Positions 28,801-37,447 are shown, counted from the stretch's first letter. The stretch is 64,000 nucleotides of DNA from Planotetraspora kaengkrachanensis (GCF_016862895.1 NZ_BONV01000042.1:1-64000), one strand, 5' to 3'. Numbers and translations: made by a program. The notes: generated by a model from the letters alone, not told the origin.

Positions 28801-28975
28801 GCTGGCCGCAGCCGACCGCGCAGTAGGGGCACACCGACCTTGCGACCGTGTCGGCCTGCTCGGTGCGCGGCCGAAGGGCGTCGGTCCGCGCCGAGCGCGC
28901 GGCGTCGCGCCTGCCGTCCTCACCCTGGAGCTGCCGGAACACCGGCCAGCGGGAGATCCACCCACCGTCCGCCAT
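25802..28975 (-). CDS. fdhA: Selenocysteine formate dehydrogenase, catalytic subunit
   Basis: A 1057-residue molybdopterin oxidoreductase read through an in-frame UGA at codon 187 (28417-28415). The N-part has the [4Fe-4S] cysteines C49, C52, C56 and C84 (SVCPYCAVGC, GRLCPKGSAS) and ends A-R-I. The codon after that is UGA, followed by H-S-S-T-V-P-G-L, the classic active-site sequence with selenocysteine. The C-part from the SFGRGGATSFQQD region has SNMAECHPV and the cofactor-binding domains. A hairpin with GGUCU loop follows the UGA. There is no Tat signal, so the complex faces the cytoplasm. Without Sec decoding it would look like two genes. Confidence 0.95.
28386..28417 (-). promoter_or_regulatory. 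UGA selenocysteine codon with bacterial SECIS-like hairpin
   Basis: Reading the minus strand, UGA (28417-28415) is followed after 18 bases by the loop GGTCT (28396-28392), closed by a perfect 6-bp stem GTCCCC/GGGGAC. From memory, the E. coli fdhF SECIS has the same GGUCU loop at the same distance. The SelB winged helices recognise this loop. Confidence 0.9.
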
Positions 28976-29030
28976 GATGCGTGATTTGCCCCACTTGGCT
29001 GCTCGTTAACCGGCCGGCCGATCCGGGGAT

Positions 29031-29058
29031 CCCAGGTAAGACGGCCCAGGTGAGACGG
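29031..29058. repeat. 14-bp tandem duplication upstream of fdhA
   Basis: CCCAGGTAAGACGG (29031-29044) is followed directly by CCCAGGTGAGACGG, one mismatch. It lies in the purine-rich gap between the DUF gene at 29105 and fdhA, about 55-85 bp before the fdhA start. Confidence 0.6.
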
Positions 29059-29104
29059 CCAGGCCCAGCCAACCAGGCCAGGCCCCCAGGCCGAGAAGCG
29101 CAGG

Positions 29105-29515
29105 TCAGGCCGCCCAGGGGAACGGGGCCACGTCAGGCTCCACCCAGCCACGCCGGGCCTCGCCGGCCGCAAGGGTGGTGGACCGGTAGTGCCTGGCGAG
29201 CAGTCGCTTGTCCAGCAACGCCGGATTCCGCCGTACGAAGACCTCGAACTCCGTGCCGTCGGGTTCGGCGGCCACATGGTGGGCGACCAGTTCCACCCAG
29301 GCCCGCGAGACCGTGTGGTGGTACTTCTGCGGCGCCTTCTCGTACGCGGTGATCCGCCGGAGCCAGTCGCAGACCTTCTCCGCGGCCTCGGGCATTCCGT
29401 AGCGGCGTACGGCGACGAAGGCGAGGTGGACGTGCTGCCGGTGCCCGAAGGCGCCGTCGGGGCCGACGACGAAGGAAAGGATCTCACTCAGCGAGGGATC
29501 GTGTCCGTGGTCCAT
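29105..29515 (-). CDS. Conserved hypothetical protein
   Basis: A 136-residue soluble protein with HRQHVHLAFVAVRRYG, then VCDWLRRI, YHHTVSRAWVELVAHH and a C-terminal LLARHYRSTTLAAGEARRGWVEPD. Several His residues (H25, H28, H30, H65, H66) suggest metal or cofactor binding, but I know no function. The pattern resembles a small actinobacterial family often encoded beside MarR regulators. The ATG overlaps the MarR stop by 1 bp (TGATG), so both genes form an operon. Confidence 0.8.
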   Translation of the reverse strand: MDHGHDPSLSEILSFVVGPDGAFGHRQHVHLAFVAVRRYGMPEAAEKVCDWLRRITAYEKAPQKYHHTVSRAWVELVAHHVAAEPDGTEFEVFVRRNPALLDKRLLARHYRSTTLAAGEARRGWVEPDVAPFPWAA

Positions 29516-29940
29516 CAGGAGACCTCCTGGAGCGCGGCGACGACCGCGTGGTAGCCGGACAGTTGCCGGGGGGAGAGCCCGGCGAGCGCGCGGGCTTCGA
29601 GGTCGGAGACGGCGGCGCGCACCCTGGCGGCGACGTCCCGGCCGGAGTCGGTCAGGGCGAGGCGGAACGAGCGGCGGTCGTCCGGGTCGAGTTCGCGGGT
29701 GAGCAGGCCTCGCCGTTCCAGCCGGTCCAGGACGCCGGTCAACGTGGTCGCCCGGGTGCCGGTGTCGGCGCTGAGCGCCCGGACGTTGCGCGCCCGCCCG
29801 TCGGCGAGATTCGCGAGCGCGTTGATCTCGGACGCCGTCAGATCGAGATCGGCGAGCGCGGTGGCCAGAGCGTGCAAGGTGCGATGGGTGGCCCGCTGCA
29901 GAGACAACACCATCGACGTTTCAACGCTTTCGGATATCAC
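29515..29940 (-). CDS. MarR-family transcriptional regulator
   Basis: A 141-residue winged-helix regulator. Blocks are LHALATALADLDLTASEINALANLA, VRALSADTGTRATTLTGVLDRLERRGLLTRELDPDDRRSFRLALTDSG, and a C-terminal dimerisation helix. The GTG at 29940 follows TATAGT by 8 bases; an ATG nine codons later is an alternative. It is operonic with the downstream 136-residue gene and divergent from a GNAT gene, either of which could be its target. Confidence 0.92.
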   Translation of the reverse strand: MISESVETSMVLSLQRATHRTLHALATALADLDLTASEINALANLADGRARNVRALSADTGTRATTLTGVLDRLERRGLLTRELDPDDRRSFRLALTDSGRDVAARVRAAVSDLEARALAGLSPRQLSGYHAVVAALQEVS

Positions 29941-30027
29941 GGAATCGGACTATACGACTTCGAACCACGGCCCGCATCCGGGTTTCCCCTCACAAAACTC
30001 CATATCAGGGGTGTTAATGTCGCCCTC

Positions 30028-30558
30028 ATGCCCGAACTGATCACCCCGACGGCGCGACTGCACAAATCATGGCTGGCGGCGCGCGACGAGTGGCATCCAG
30101 GCGCCCACCAGGACGGGGCCGGGCTCTACCTCGCCCCCGATGACGACGTGGACGGCCCCGAGAGCTTCTCGACCTGGGTCGACCGGCTTCTCCGGGCTTC
30201 GGACGAGTCGATCCCGGTCGAGCCTGGACGCGTTCACGTCACCTACTACTGGATCGCCGATCATGACACCTATCTGGGAGCCATCGATCTGCGCCACTAC
30301 CTGAACGCCGTTCTGCTCGAGCTCGGCGGGCACATCGGCTACAGCATCCGGCCGTCGGCCAGGAGGCGCGGCCTGGCCACGTGGGCGCTGGGCGAGGTCC
30401 TGCCCCTGGCCCGTGCGCGCGGTCTTGACCGGGTCCTGGTCACGTGCGACACCGACAACACCGCCTCGGCGCTCACCATCGAACGCAACGGCGGGGTCCT
30501 GGAGGACGTGCGGACCACCGAGGCGGGCGTCAAGCGCCGCTACTGGATCACTCTCTGA
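30028..30558 (+). CDS. GNAT-family N-acetyltransferase
   Basis: A 176-residue acyltransferase. The acetyl-CoA loop is seen in HIGYSIRPSARRRGLATWALGEVLPLAR, and the following strand-helix in RVLVTCDTDNTASALTIERNGGVLE is typical of the C-terminal half. The acceptor substrate is unknown. The ATG at 30028 is supported by TAATGT at 30015-30020, 7 bases upstream (leaderless type). The frame runs far upstream through the MarR gene, but that part is antisense. It is divergent from the MarR gene. Confidence 0.92.
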   Translation: MPELITPTARLHKSWLAARDEWHPGAHQDGAGLYLAPDDDVDGPESFSTWVDRLLRASDESIPVEPGRVHVTYYWIADHDTYLGAIDLRHYLNAVLLELGGHIGYSIRPSARRRGLATWALGEVLPLARARGLDRVLVTCDTDNTASALTIERNGGVLEDVRTTEAGVKRRYWITL

Positions 30559-30628
30559 AGGTCGGCCCCCAGGCCGCAGGCGTGTCACCCGTCCCCGGAG
30601 AGCCCCGGAGGTTTCGCGGCACCGCCCC

Positions 30629-31693
30629 TCAGCCCAGGGCGGCCCTGGTCTCCTCGGCGAGCGACGCCACCACCTGGGCGGCTGGAAGATCACGCGCGCG
30701 GCGGAAGCCGACACCGGCCCACAACGACATCCCGTGCGGATCGCCCTGAGCGGCCGCGGCCTGGCGCAGGCCCGCCGTCAGCCTGTTCACCTGGGGATAC
30801 AGGTGCGGCGCCGATCCCTCGTGCTCGGCCATGAAGCGATTGGCCAGGCCACGGGCCCGGCGTCCGGTGAACGCGCGGGTGAAGGCGGTCTCCGTGAAGG
30901 CGGGGTCGGCCAGCGCCGCCTTGTGCACCGGGTGCGCCCCGCTCTCCGTCGTGCGCAGGAACGCGGTGCCGAGCTGCGCGGCGACGGCTCCCGCCCGGAG
31001 GACGGCCGCGATGTCCCGCCCGTCCATGAGCCCGCCCGCCGCCGCCATCGGAAGGTCGACGACTCCGCGGATCTCGGCCACGAGCTCGGGCAGTCCTGAC
31101 GGCGGAGACCAGTCCGACGGCAGGAAGTCCGCCTGATGGCCTCCCGCGCCCGGCCCCTGCACCGACAGCGCGTCCGCCCCGGTCTCGGCGGCGGCGACGG
31201 CCTCTGCCGGGGTGTTGACGGTGACGACCACGGTGCTTCCCGCACCGTGCAGGCGGGAGACGATCTCAGGCGACGGGCAGCCGAACATGAAGCTGACGAC
31301 CGGAACCCTCTCTGACACGAGAAGGTCGATCTTCGCCTCCCACTGGTCGTCATCCCAGGGGACGGTCTCCGGCAGGTCCACGCCGTACCGCTCCGCCTCC
31401 GCCACCAACTCCTCCCGGTAACACGCGAGATCCGCCTCGACCTCGGTGAACCCCGCACGGGCCGGGTCGGGTCCGGGCACGAAGACGTTCACGCCGAAGG
31501 GCGCATCCGTCCGCGCGCGGACCTCCGCGATCTCATCGCGCACAGCGGAGGCCGTACGGGATCCGGCCGCCAGGAATCCCAGGCCGCCCGCGGCCGACAC
31601 CGTCGCGGCGAGGGCGGGTGTGGACGGGCCCCCGGCCATCGGCGACTGGATGACGGGCAGCGCCATCCCGAAAGGAAGAATGCGACCGGCCAT
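30629..31693 (-). CDS. Nitronate monooxygenase-like FMN enzyme
   Basis: A 354-residue TIM-barrel flavoprotein of the 2-nitropropane dioxygenase family. It has IQSPMAGGPSTPALAATVSAAGGLGFLAAG at the N-terminus, the FMN phosphate loop AAAGGLMDGRDIAAVLRAGAVAAQLGTAFL and the GADALSVQGPGAGGHQ strand. The family oxidises propionate-3-nitronate and related nitro compounds. The ATG at 31693 is preferred, with GGTGAGGAG 5 bases upstream. The GTG at 31705 would overlap the stop of the upstream lyase. It is probably co-transcribed with that lyase. Confidence 0.9.
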   Translation of the reverse strand: MAGRILPFGMALPVIQSPMAGGPSTPALAATVSAAGGLGFLAAGSRTASAVRDEIAEVRARTDAPFGVNVFVPGPDPARAGFTEVEADLACYREELVAEAERYGVDLPETVPWDDDQWEAKIDLLVSERVPVVSFMFGCPSPEIVSRLHGAGSTVVVTVNTPAEAVAAAETGADALSVQGPGAGGHQADFLPSDWSPPSGLPELVAEIRGVVDLPMAAAGGLMDGRDIAAVLRAGAVAAQLGTAFLRTTESGAHPVHKAALADPAFTETAFTRAFTGRRARGLANRFMAEHEGSAPHLYPQVNRLTAGLRQAAAAQGDPHGMSLWAGVGFRRARDLPAAQVVASLAEETRAALG

Positions 31694-31701
31694 GGAGCTC
31701 C

Positions 31702-33120
31702 TCACCCGTCACCCGGCTCATGAGCCCGCAGCGCGCGGTCCACGAGCGTCCCTGCGACCCCAGTGTAAGCCGCGGGATCCACAAGATCGGCGATGTCCTC
31801 CCTGGTCAGACGCTCGGAAACCGCGGGAATCTCCGCCAGCAGATCGGCGATCGGCCGCCCCGTCGCCACGGCGTCCGCGGCGGCCAGGCCGACGAGGCGC
31901 TTGGCCGCGGCCTTGCCCAGGATCGGGGCCAGGACGGCCGCGACGCGCTCGGTGACGGTCAGGCTTCCGGTGAGCTCCAGGTTGGCCCGCATGCGGTCGG
32001 GGAACACCTGGAGCCCCTCCGCGAGCTCGGCCGTCGCCTCGGCGGCCCCGCCGAGGAGGCGCAGGCACTCCCGCAGCGGCTGCCATTCGGCCTGCCAGGC
32101 GCCCGCGGGCCGCTCGTCCTCGGCGAGCATGCACTGCCCCAGGGTCGCCGCCAGCATCGGCATCTGGATCGCCGCCGAGCGGATCAGCGTCGCGAGGACG
32201 GGATTGCGCTTGTGCGGCATCGCCGACGAACCGCCCCGGCCGGCCGCGGACGGCTCCGCGACCTCCGCTATCTCGGTCCTCGACAACACCTGAACGTCGA
32301 CCGCGATCTTCCCGAGCACCCCGGAGGTGAGGGTGAGCACCCCCGCGAGGTCGGCGATCGGGATCCGCGACGTGTGCCAGGGCAGCACCGGGGCCTCCAG
32401 CCCCACCTCCGCGGCGAAGGCCGCCATCAGGCGCTCGGGATAGGCGTCCGGATCCGGCACCCCGGCGATCCCCGCGTACTCCCGGTAGGCGGAGAGCGTG
32501 CCGGCCGCCCCGCCGAGTTGGGCCGGAAGGTCCGCGCGCACGCGGCGCAGCCGCTCGCCCGCGGCCACGACGGAATGCAGCCACCCGGCCGCTTTCAGCC
32601 CGAACGTGCTGGGAACCGCGTGCTGGGTGAGCGTCCGGCCCACCATGACCGTGTCGCGATGGTCCGCCGCGAGCCGGGCGAGCGCGGAGGCCGTCCGGCC
32701 GAGGTCGGCCTGGATCAGCGCGAGGGTCCGGGCGGCGACCAACATCGCCGCGGTGTCCATCATGTCCTGGCTCGTGGACCCTCGGTGGACGTGGTCGGCG
32801 GCGCCGGCGTCCACCGCGGCGACCGCGGCGGTCAGGTCCTCGACCAGCGCGACGACCGGGTTCCCCGACTCGCGGGAGCGTACGGCCAGGCGCGCCGGAT
32901 CGATCGCCACCCCGGCGGCCACCTTCGTGACGGTCTCCGCCGCGGCGGCCGGGGCCGCACCGAGGCGGGCCTGAGCCCGGACCAGGGCGGCCTCGGCGTC
33001 CAGCAACGCCCGGAGCCAGGCCCGGTCGTCGGTGGCCCGCTCGGCCGCGCCGCCCGCCCGCACGGGGGACAGCAGGCCGGTGTCCGGTGCGGGACCTTCG
33101 TCTTCCGTCGGGCCGGTCAT
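31702..33120 (-). CDS. Fumarase/aspartase-superfamily lyase, PcaB-like
   Basis: A 472-residue lyase with the superfamily signature GGSSAMPHKRNPVLA, the HRGSTSQDMMDTA loop and TLTQHAVPSTFGLKAAGW. These fit 3-carboxy-cis,cis-muconate cycloisomerase (PcaB), which acts in the protocatechuate branch of beta-ketoadipate degradation. However, no other pca gene is nearby, so an adenylosuccinate-lyase-like activity cannot be excluded. The downstream nitronate monooxygenase-like gene begins 8 bp after the stop. A strong hairpin separates it from the upstream gene. Confidence 0.85.
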   Translation of the reverse strand: MTGPTEDEGPAPDTGLLSPVRAGGAAERATDDRAWLRALLDAEAALVRAQARLGAAPAAAAETVTKVAAGVAIDPARLAVRSRESGNPVVALVEDLTAAVAAVDAGAADHVHRGSTSQDMMDTAAMLVAARTLALIQADLGRTASALARLAADHRDTVMVGRTLTQHAVPSTFGLKAAGWLHSVVAAGERLRRVRADLPAQLGGAAGTLSAYREYAGIAGVPDPDAYPERLMAAFAAEVGLEAPVLPWHTSRIPIADLAGVLTLTSGVLGKIAVDVQVLSRTEIAEVAEPSAAGRGGSSAMPHKRNPVLATLIRSAAIQMPMLAATLGQCMLAEDERPAGAWQAEWQPLRECLRLLGGAAEATAELAEGLQVFPDRMRANLELTGSLTVTERVAAVLAPILGKAAAKRLVGLAAADAVATGRPIADLLAEIPAVSERLTREDIADLVDPAAYTGVAGTLVDRALRAHEPGDG

Positions 33121-33150
33121 CGTCGCAGTCTCCCGTCGCGGGCGGATGAG

Positions 33151-33185
33151 CGCCGCCGCGGGGCTTTCCCGGCCCCGCGGCGGCG
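33151..33185 (-). terminator. 14-bp perfect GC hairpin
   Basis: CGCCGCCGCGGGGC (33151-33164) and its exact complement (33172-33185) flank a 7-base loop. It lies 7 bp beyond the stop of the minus-strand Rv2466c-like gene, between it and the lyase gene. Confidence 0.8.
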
Positions 33186-33192
33186 GAGTTCG

Positions 33193-33837
33193 TCAGCTGA
33201 AGTCGAGTCCGCCCGTGCGGGTGCGCTTCAGCTCGAAGAAGTACGGATACCTGGCGAGCGCGTACGCGCCGTCGAAGACGTTCAGGGCGTCCTCACCGCG
33301 GGGAATGCGGTTCAGCACCGGCCCGAAGAACGCCACGCCGTCGACGTGGATGGTGGGCGTGCCGACGTCCTCGCCGACCGGGTCCATGCCCTCGTGGTGG
33401 CTGCGGCGCAGTGCCTCGTCGTAGTCCGGGCTGCCGGCCGCGTCGGCCAGTTCCACGGGCAGGCCGACCTCGGCCAGCGCCTCCTTGGCGACGAGTGCGA
33501 AGTCCTTGTTCCCCTGGTTGTGGATCCGGGTGCCCAGGGCCGTGTAGAGGTCCCGCAGCACCTCCTCACCGTGCCGCTCCGCGGCGGCGATGCACACCCG
33601 CACCGGTCCCCAGCCCTTGTCGAGCAGGTCACGGTACGACTGGGAAAGATCTTCCTTGTTCTCGTTGAGAACCGACAGGCTCATCACCCGGAACCGAAGG
33701 TCGATGTCCCGCTGCTTCTCGACCTCGAGGATCCACCGGGAACTGATCCACGCGAACGGGCAGATCGGGTCGAAATAGAAATCGACCTTGGGCCGGGCCG
33801 CCGGCTCCGCCTCTGCCTGACCAGTTGTGGTCATCAC
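33193..33837 (-). CDS. DsbA-fold mycothiol-dependent nitroreductase-like protein (Rv2466c family)
   Basis: A 214-residue thioredoxin-fold protein of the DsbA/Rv2466c group. The active-site region is [14 protein letters not shown]. Only one cysteine (C26) occupies the catalytic position here, with C-P-F-A in place of a two-cysteine motif. The cis-Pro loop is [10 protein letters not shown]. In Mycobacterium the family reduces nitro-prodrugs and disulfides using mycothiol. The gene stands alone, with a strong terminator behind it. The start is M1 or M2 (33834). Confidence 0.9.
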   Translation of the reverse strand: MMTTTGQAEAEPAARPKVDFYFDPICPFAWISSRWILEVEKQRDIDLRFRVMSLSVLNENKEDLSQSYRDLLDKGWGPVRVCIAAAERHGEEVLRDLYTALGTRIHNQGNKDFALVAKEALAEVGLPVELADAAGSPDYDEALRRSHHEGMDPVGEDVGTPTIHVDGVAFFGPVLNRIPRGEDALNVFDGAYALARYPYFFELKRTRTGGLDFS

Positions 33838-34093
33838 GTCTCCTTACTGAAAGTCTCGCCGAGTCGGGCCCCGGATCCGCCTCGGCTCATCACGCCAGGG
33901 GCCGGCATGGCACCGACACCGCCTCAAGACTCTGCAACCACCGCTGATCATCTCCTAATTCCCAATGAACGCCGCGAGTCCCTCCCGCGCCCTCCCGCGG
34001 CCGGACGGCCGCTTGTTCGCGCCTCCGCCGCCGTCCGTAAGGTGGTGTTCCGGGCAGACGGGGCACACGGGACGTACGGAGGGCACTGGCACG

Positions 34094-34879
34094 ATGAGCA
34101 TGACGAGAGCCGAGAAGGCGGCGAGACTGCGGGCCCTGCATGTTCCTGGCGACCCGCTCGTCCTCCCGAACATCTGGGACGCGGCGTCGGCGCGCATCGT
34201 CGAGTCGGCCGGGTTCCCCGTGGTCGCCACCGGCAGCGCGGCGATCGCCCCGGTGCTCGGCTACGCGGACGGCGAGGGCACCCCGATCGGCGAAATGATG
34301 GCCGCGATCGCCCGCATCGCGTCGGCCGTCGGCGTCCCGGTGACCGCCGACGTCGAACGCGGCTACGGGGCGCCGCCCGCCGAACTGGTCGAGCGGCTGT
34401 GCGCGACGGAGGCGGTCGGCTGCAACATCGAGGACTCCGATCCCGTCACGGGCGCCATGATCGACATCGGCGAGCAGGCCGACCTCGTCGCCGCCGTCCG
34501 CGGCGCGGCGAGGGGTGCCGATTCCGACCTGGTCGTCAACGCGCGGGTGGACAGCTTCCTCAACGGGTCCGGGACGCCGGAGGAGCGGCTCGCCGACGCC
34601 ATCGAGCGTGGCCGCCGCTATCTGGCCGCCGGAGCCGACTGCGTGTACCCCATCTTCGTCACCGACCCCGGCATGATCCGGACGCTCGTGGAGGAACTCG
34701 GCGGCCCGGTCAACGTGCTTTTCCGGCCCGGCGTGCCGAGCATCGCCAGGCTCGCTGATCTCGGGGTGGCCCGGGTGAGCTTCGGGCACGGGCTCCACAG
34801 CGCGACGCAGGACTTCACCGCCCGGATGGTGGCGGCGATCAAGGAGGGCCGTAGCCCCTACCCGCCGAAGGAGACCTGA
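34094..34879 (+). CDS. Isocitrate lyase/PEP-mutase family protein
   Basis: A 261-residue TIM-barrel enzyme. Blocks are RALHVPGDPLVLPNIWDAASARIVE, PVTADVERGYG, VGCNIEDSDP (metal-binding acidic residues), VVNARVDSFL and YPIFVTDPGMI. The family includes carboxyvinyl-carboxyphosphonate phosphorylmutase, oxaloacetase and methylisocitrate lyase; the usual catalytic K-K-C-G-H is absent, so it belongs to the uncharacterised 2-3-carbon cleaving subgroup. The ATG at 34094 has GGAGGG 10 bases upstream; an ATG two codons on is possible. It lies 26 bp before a response-regulator gene. Confidence 0.88.
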   Translation: MSMTRAEKAARLRALHVPGDPLVLPNIWDAASARIVESAGFPVVATGSAAIAPVLGYADGEGTPIGEMMAAIARIASAVGVPVTADVERGYGAPPAELVERLCATEAVGCNIEDSDPVTGAMIDIGEQADLVAAVRGAARGADSDLVVNARVDSFLNGSGTPEERLADAIERGRRYLAAGADCVYPIFVTDPGMIRTLVEELGGPVNVLFRPGVPSIARLADLGVARVSFGHGLHSATQDFTARMVAAIKEGRSPYPPKET

Positions 34880-34905
34880 CACCCGTCTCCCCTACCATCG
34901 ACGGC

Positions 34906-35589
34906 ATGACCAACGTGCTGGTCGTGGAGGACGATCCGGCGATCGGTTCCGAACTGGCGGACGCGCTGTCCGACTACGGATACCGGACGGCGCTGGCCGC
35001 CGACGGCGAGACCGCGCTCGATCTGGCGCTGCGCGCGGCGCCCGACCTCGTGCTGCTCGACCTGGGCCTGCCCGACGTGGACGGCGTCTCCCTGTGCCGC
35101 CGGCTCCGCAGCGCCATGCCGTACGCCGTGATCGTGGTGCTGACCGCGCGCACCCAGGAGTTCGAGGTCGTGGTGGCGCTCGACGCGGGAGCCGACGACT
35201 ACCTCACCAAGCCGTTCCGGCTGACCGAGTTGCAGGCCCGGCTGCGGGCGCACCTGCGCAGGCAGACCGTTCCCGCCGACCCGCGCAGCATGTCGGTGGG
35301 CCGGGTCCGCCTGGACACCGCGGCCCGGCGGGCGTTCGTCGCCGGCACGGAGGTCATGCTGCGTCCCAAGGAGTTCGACCTGCTCTCGGTTCTCGTACGC
35401 CGGGCTGGCGAGGTCGTGACCCGGGAGCAGCTCATGGAGGAGGTGTGGGACGCCAACTGGTTCGGCCCCACCAAGACGCTCGACGTCCACGTCTTCGCCC
35501 TGCGCCGCAAGCTCACGGAGGAGGGCGAGGACCCCCGCCGGATCACCACCCTCAGGGGACGCGGCTACCGGTACGAGACCGACCTCTGA
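34906..35589 (+). CDS. OmpR-family response regulator
   Basis: A 227-residue regulator. The receiver has E8-D9-D10, phospho-acceptor D52 in LLDLGLPD, T80 and K102. The winged helix ends in TKTLDVHVFALRRKL and ITTLRGRGYRYE. TACCAT at 34893-34898 is 7 bases before the ATG, so it likely has its own leaderless promoter rather than depending on the PEP-mutase gene. Its stop abuts the stop of the histidine kinase gene on the other strand, an unusual tail-to-tail layout for a cognate pair. Confidence 0.95.
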   Translation: MTNVLVVEDDPAIGSELADALSDYGYRTALAADGETALDLALRAAPDLVLLDLGLPDVDGVSLCRRLRSAMPYAVIVVLTARTQEFEVVVALDAGADDYLTKPFRLTELQARLRAHLRRQTVPADPRSMSVGRVRLDTAARRAFVAGTEVMLRPKEFDLLSVLVRRAGEVVTREQLMEEVWDANWFGPTKTLDVHVFALRRKLTEEGEDPRRITTLRGRGYRYETDL

Positions 35590-36945
35590 TCATCTGGCCG
35601 GCAGCAGCAGGCTGAACACGGGCGGACAGGCCCGCCTGAGGATGAGACGGCCGCCTTCGGCCTCCGCGAGCGACCGTGCCAGCGCGAGGCCGATCCCGTG
35701 GCCGTCCCCCGCCCGGCGCGCGAACACGTCGGTCCCCTCCGGGACGCCAGGGCCCTGGTCGGACACCTCGACGGCGACCCCGTCGCCGAGGTCGGACACC
35801 TGGACGGCGATCTCGCCTCTGCCGTGGATGGCGGCGTTGTCCAGCAGCACATGGAGGATCTGCCGCACGGCGGCAAGCGACGCGGCGACCCCGGGCAGCT
35901 CGTCGGGCACGGACACCGTCAGGCCGCGCCCCGCCTCGGCCAGAGCCGCGCGGCGGTCCGCGCCGATCTCCTCCACCAGGGCGCCCACGTCGAACGGTTC
36001 CAGCCCGCTGCTGTGCCCGCCACGGGTGAGCCGCACGAGGTCCTCGATCGTGGTCTGCAACCGCTCGCCGCGCTCGACCGCCGTGCGGATGGCGCCGGAG
36101 AGGTCGGCGTCGTGGCGGTGCAGCGCCGACTCCAGGCCGAGCAGCATGCCGGTGAGCTGCGTGCGGAGCTGATGGGACACGTCGACGCTGAACGCCCGCT
36201 CCCGGTCGAGCACGTCGCCCAGCCGCCGTGCGGTCGCCTCGAGCGCGAGCCCGGCGGCGTCGGCCTCGCGCACGTCGGACCGCGGCGCCCGGATGGAGAA
36301 GTCGCCCGAGCCGAGAGCCTGCGCCGACTTCGTCAGGTGCTCCAGCGGCGCGGACAGCCGGGCGGACTGCCGTAACGCGAAGACCGCCGCCAGCCCGATC
36401 ACGACGACGGCGAGCCCGGCCATGGCGAGCCAGGCGCGGTACAGCCGGTCGCGCACGACCCCGTAAGGAACGGCCACCCGGACGGACCCGGCGAGCTTCT
36501 TGTCGGACGGGAAGGGCGCGGCCACCACGAGGAAGTCATGCTCGAAGCCTTCATGGACGTGGCCGTCGCGGGCGTCGGCCGCGATCCGCGACGTGGCCGG
36601 CCCCTCGCCGGAAAGCTTGGCCCCGCCCGTGGCGAAGAAGCCGACGGTCAGCGTCGACGGCACGCCCCGAGGAAGCGGGACGCGGACCACGCCGCCCCGC
36701 ACGACGTCCTCGTGGGCGACGGCGGCGATCCAGGTGGCGTTTCGGTCCAGCGACGCCGCCATGTCGTCGTGGTAGAGCCGCTCCATGGAGATCGCGAGGG
36801 GGATGGCGAACAGCGCGACGGAGAGCGTGGCCACGCCCACGATGGCCCCCAGCACTCTGAGGCGCAGCGGCCTGCCGTACGGCTCACGCCGATCGGCCGG
36901 CTTCTCCGCGTCCGGTGTGATGTGTCGCCTATTTCCCCATATCAC
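35590..36945 (-). CDS. Sensor histidine kinase, convergent with its regulator
   Basis: A 451-residue membrane kinase. TM1 is at about 26-48, followed by a roughly 110-residue outer domain and TM2 at about 170-192. HAMP, a HisKA box with H258 in VSHQLRTQLTGM and a divergent ATPase with LLDNAAIHG, VSDQGPGVP and GHGIGLALARSLAEAEGG follow. The H-box has Gln in place of the usual Pro (H-Q-L-R-T-Q). The GTG at 36945 is chosen because it leaves a short N-tail before TM1; the open frame extends upstream into the next gene. The cognate regulator is most likely the gene at 34906. Confidence 0.9.
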   Translation of the reverse strand: MIWGNRRHITPDAEKPADRREPYGRPLRLRVLGAIVGVATLSVALFAIPLAISMERLYHDDMAASLDRNATWIAAVAHEDVVRGGVVRVPLPRGVPSTLTVGFFATGGAKLSGEGPATSRIAADARDGHVHEGFEHDFLVVAAPFPSDKKLAGSVRVAVPYGVVRDRLYRAWLAMAGLAVVVIGLAAVFALRQSARLSAPLEHLTKSAQALGSGDFSIRAPRSDVREADAAGLALEATARRLGDVLDRERAFSVDVSHQLRTQLTGMLLGLESALHRHDADLSGAIRTAVERGERLQTTIEDLVRLTRGGHSSGLEPFDVGALVEEIGADRRAALAEAGRGLTVSVPDELPGVAASLAAVRQILHVLLDNAAIHGRGEIAVQVSDLGDGVAVEVSDQGPGVPEGTDVFARRAGDGHGIGLALARSLAEAEGGRLILRRACPPVFSLLLPAR

Positions 36946-37009
36946 CAGTTCAGCGTCCCAGAGTTCCGGACACGCGTGGGCGCCGGGGCTGACGACGTAC
37001 GCCGACCCG

Positions 37010-37447
37010 TCAGAGGTGATCCGAGTACGCCCAGCCGGACCACCGCGCGACCTCGACGAGGACGGCGGGCCCCTCCGGTGGACGGTCGGCGTACTGGGCG
37101 TACTTCGCCACCAGCGACTCCACGGCGCGGTCGCGCTCCGGGCCGTGTCCGACGACACGGGCGGTCCCGTCCGCCCTGGCCCACCACAACCGCTCCCAGT
37201 CGTCCTCGTAGTGATCGGCCAGGAGGCAGACCCGGGGATTGGCGGAGATGTCGTGGAGACGGCGCAGATCGGTGGTCGACTTCGGCTTGTGATCCACGGC
37301 GGTCACCACCACGTCGCCGGCCACGGCGAAGGTCACCGGCACGAGCCTCGGCACCGCTGCGTCCGCCCCGGCCGCGGCGGCCGTCGCGAGCCTGGCCACC
37401 CGGGCGGCGGCGAAGAGCTCACGCGCCAGGTCCGCCGACATCCTCAC
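37010..37447 (-). CDS. PPOX-class F420-dependent oxidoreductase (TIGR03668-type)
   Basis: A 145-residue split-barrel flavin/deazaflavin enzyme. The N-terminal helix LARELFAAARVARLATA and barrel strands PRLVPVTFAVAGDVVVTAVDHKPKSTTDLRRLHDISANPRVCLLADHYEDDWERLWWARADG match the Rv0121c-like PPOX subgroup, which uses coenzyme F420. The substrate is unknown. The start is M1 (37447) or M3. It lies upstream of the histidine kinase on the same strand with a 64-bp gap, and it is divergent from the zinc-finger HTH gene. Confidence 0.88.
   Translation of the reverse strand: MRMSADLARELFAAARVARLATAAAAGADAAVPRLVPVTFAVAGDVVVTAVDHKPKSTTDLRRLHDISANPRVCLLADHYEDDWERLWWARADGTARVVGHGPERDRAVESLVAKYAQYADRPPEGPAVLVEVARWSGWAYSDHL

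Noticed and set aside
25802-28975. Two formate-dehydrogenase genes or a frameshift
   Set aside because: The stop between them is TGA in the same frame, at the exact active-site Sec position, with a SECIS-like hairpin and all sel genes nearby.
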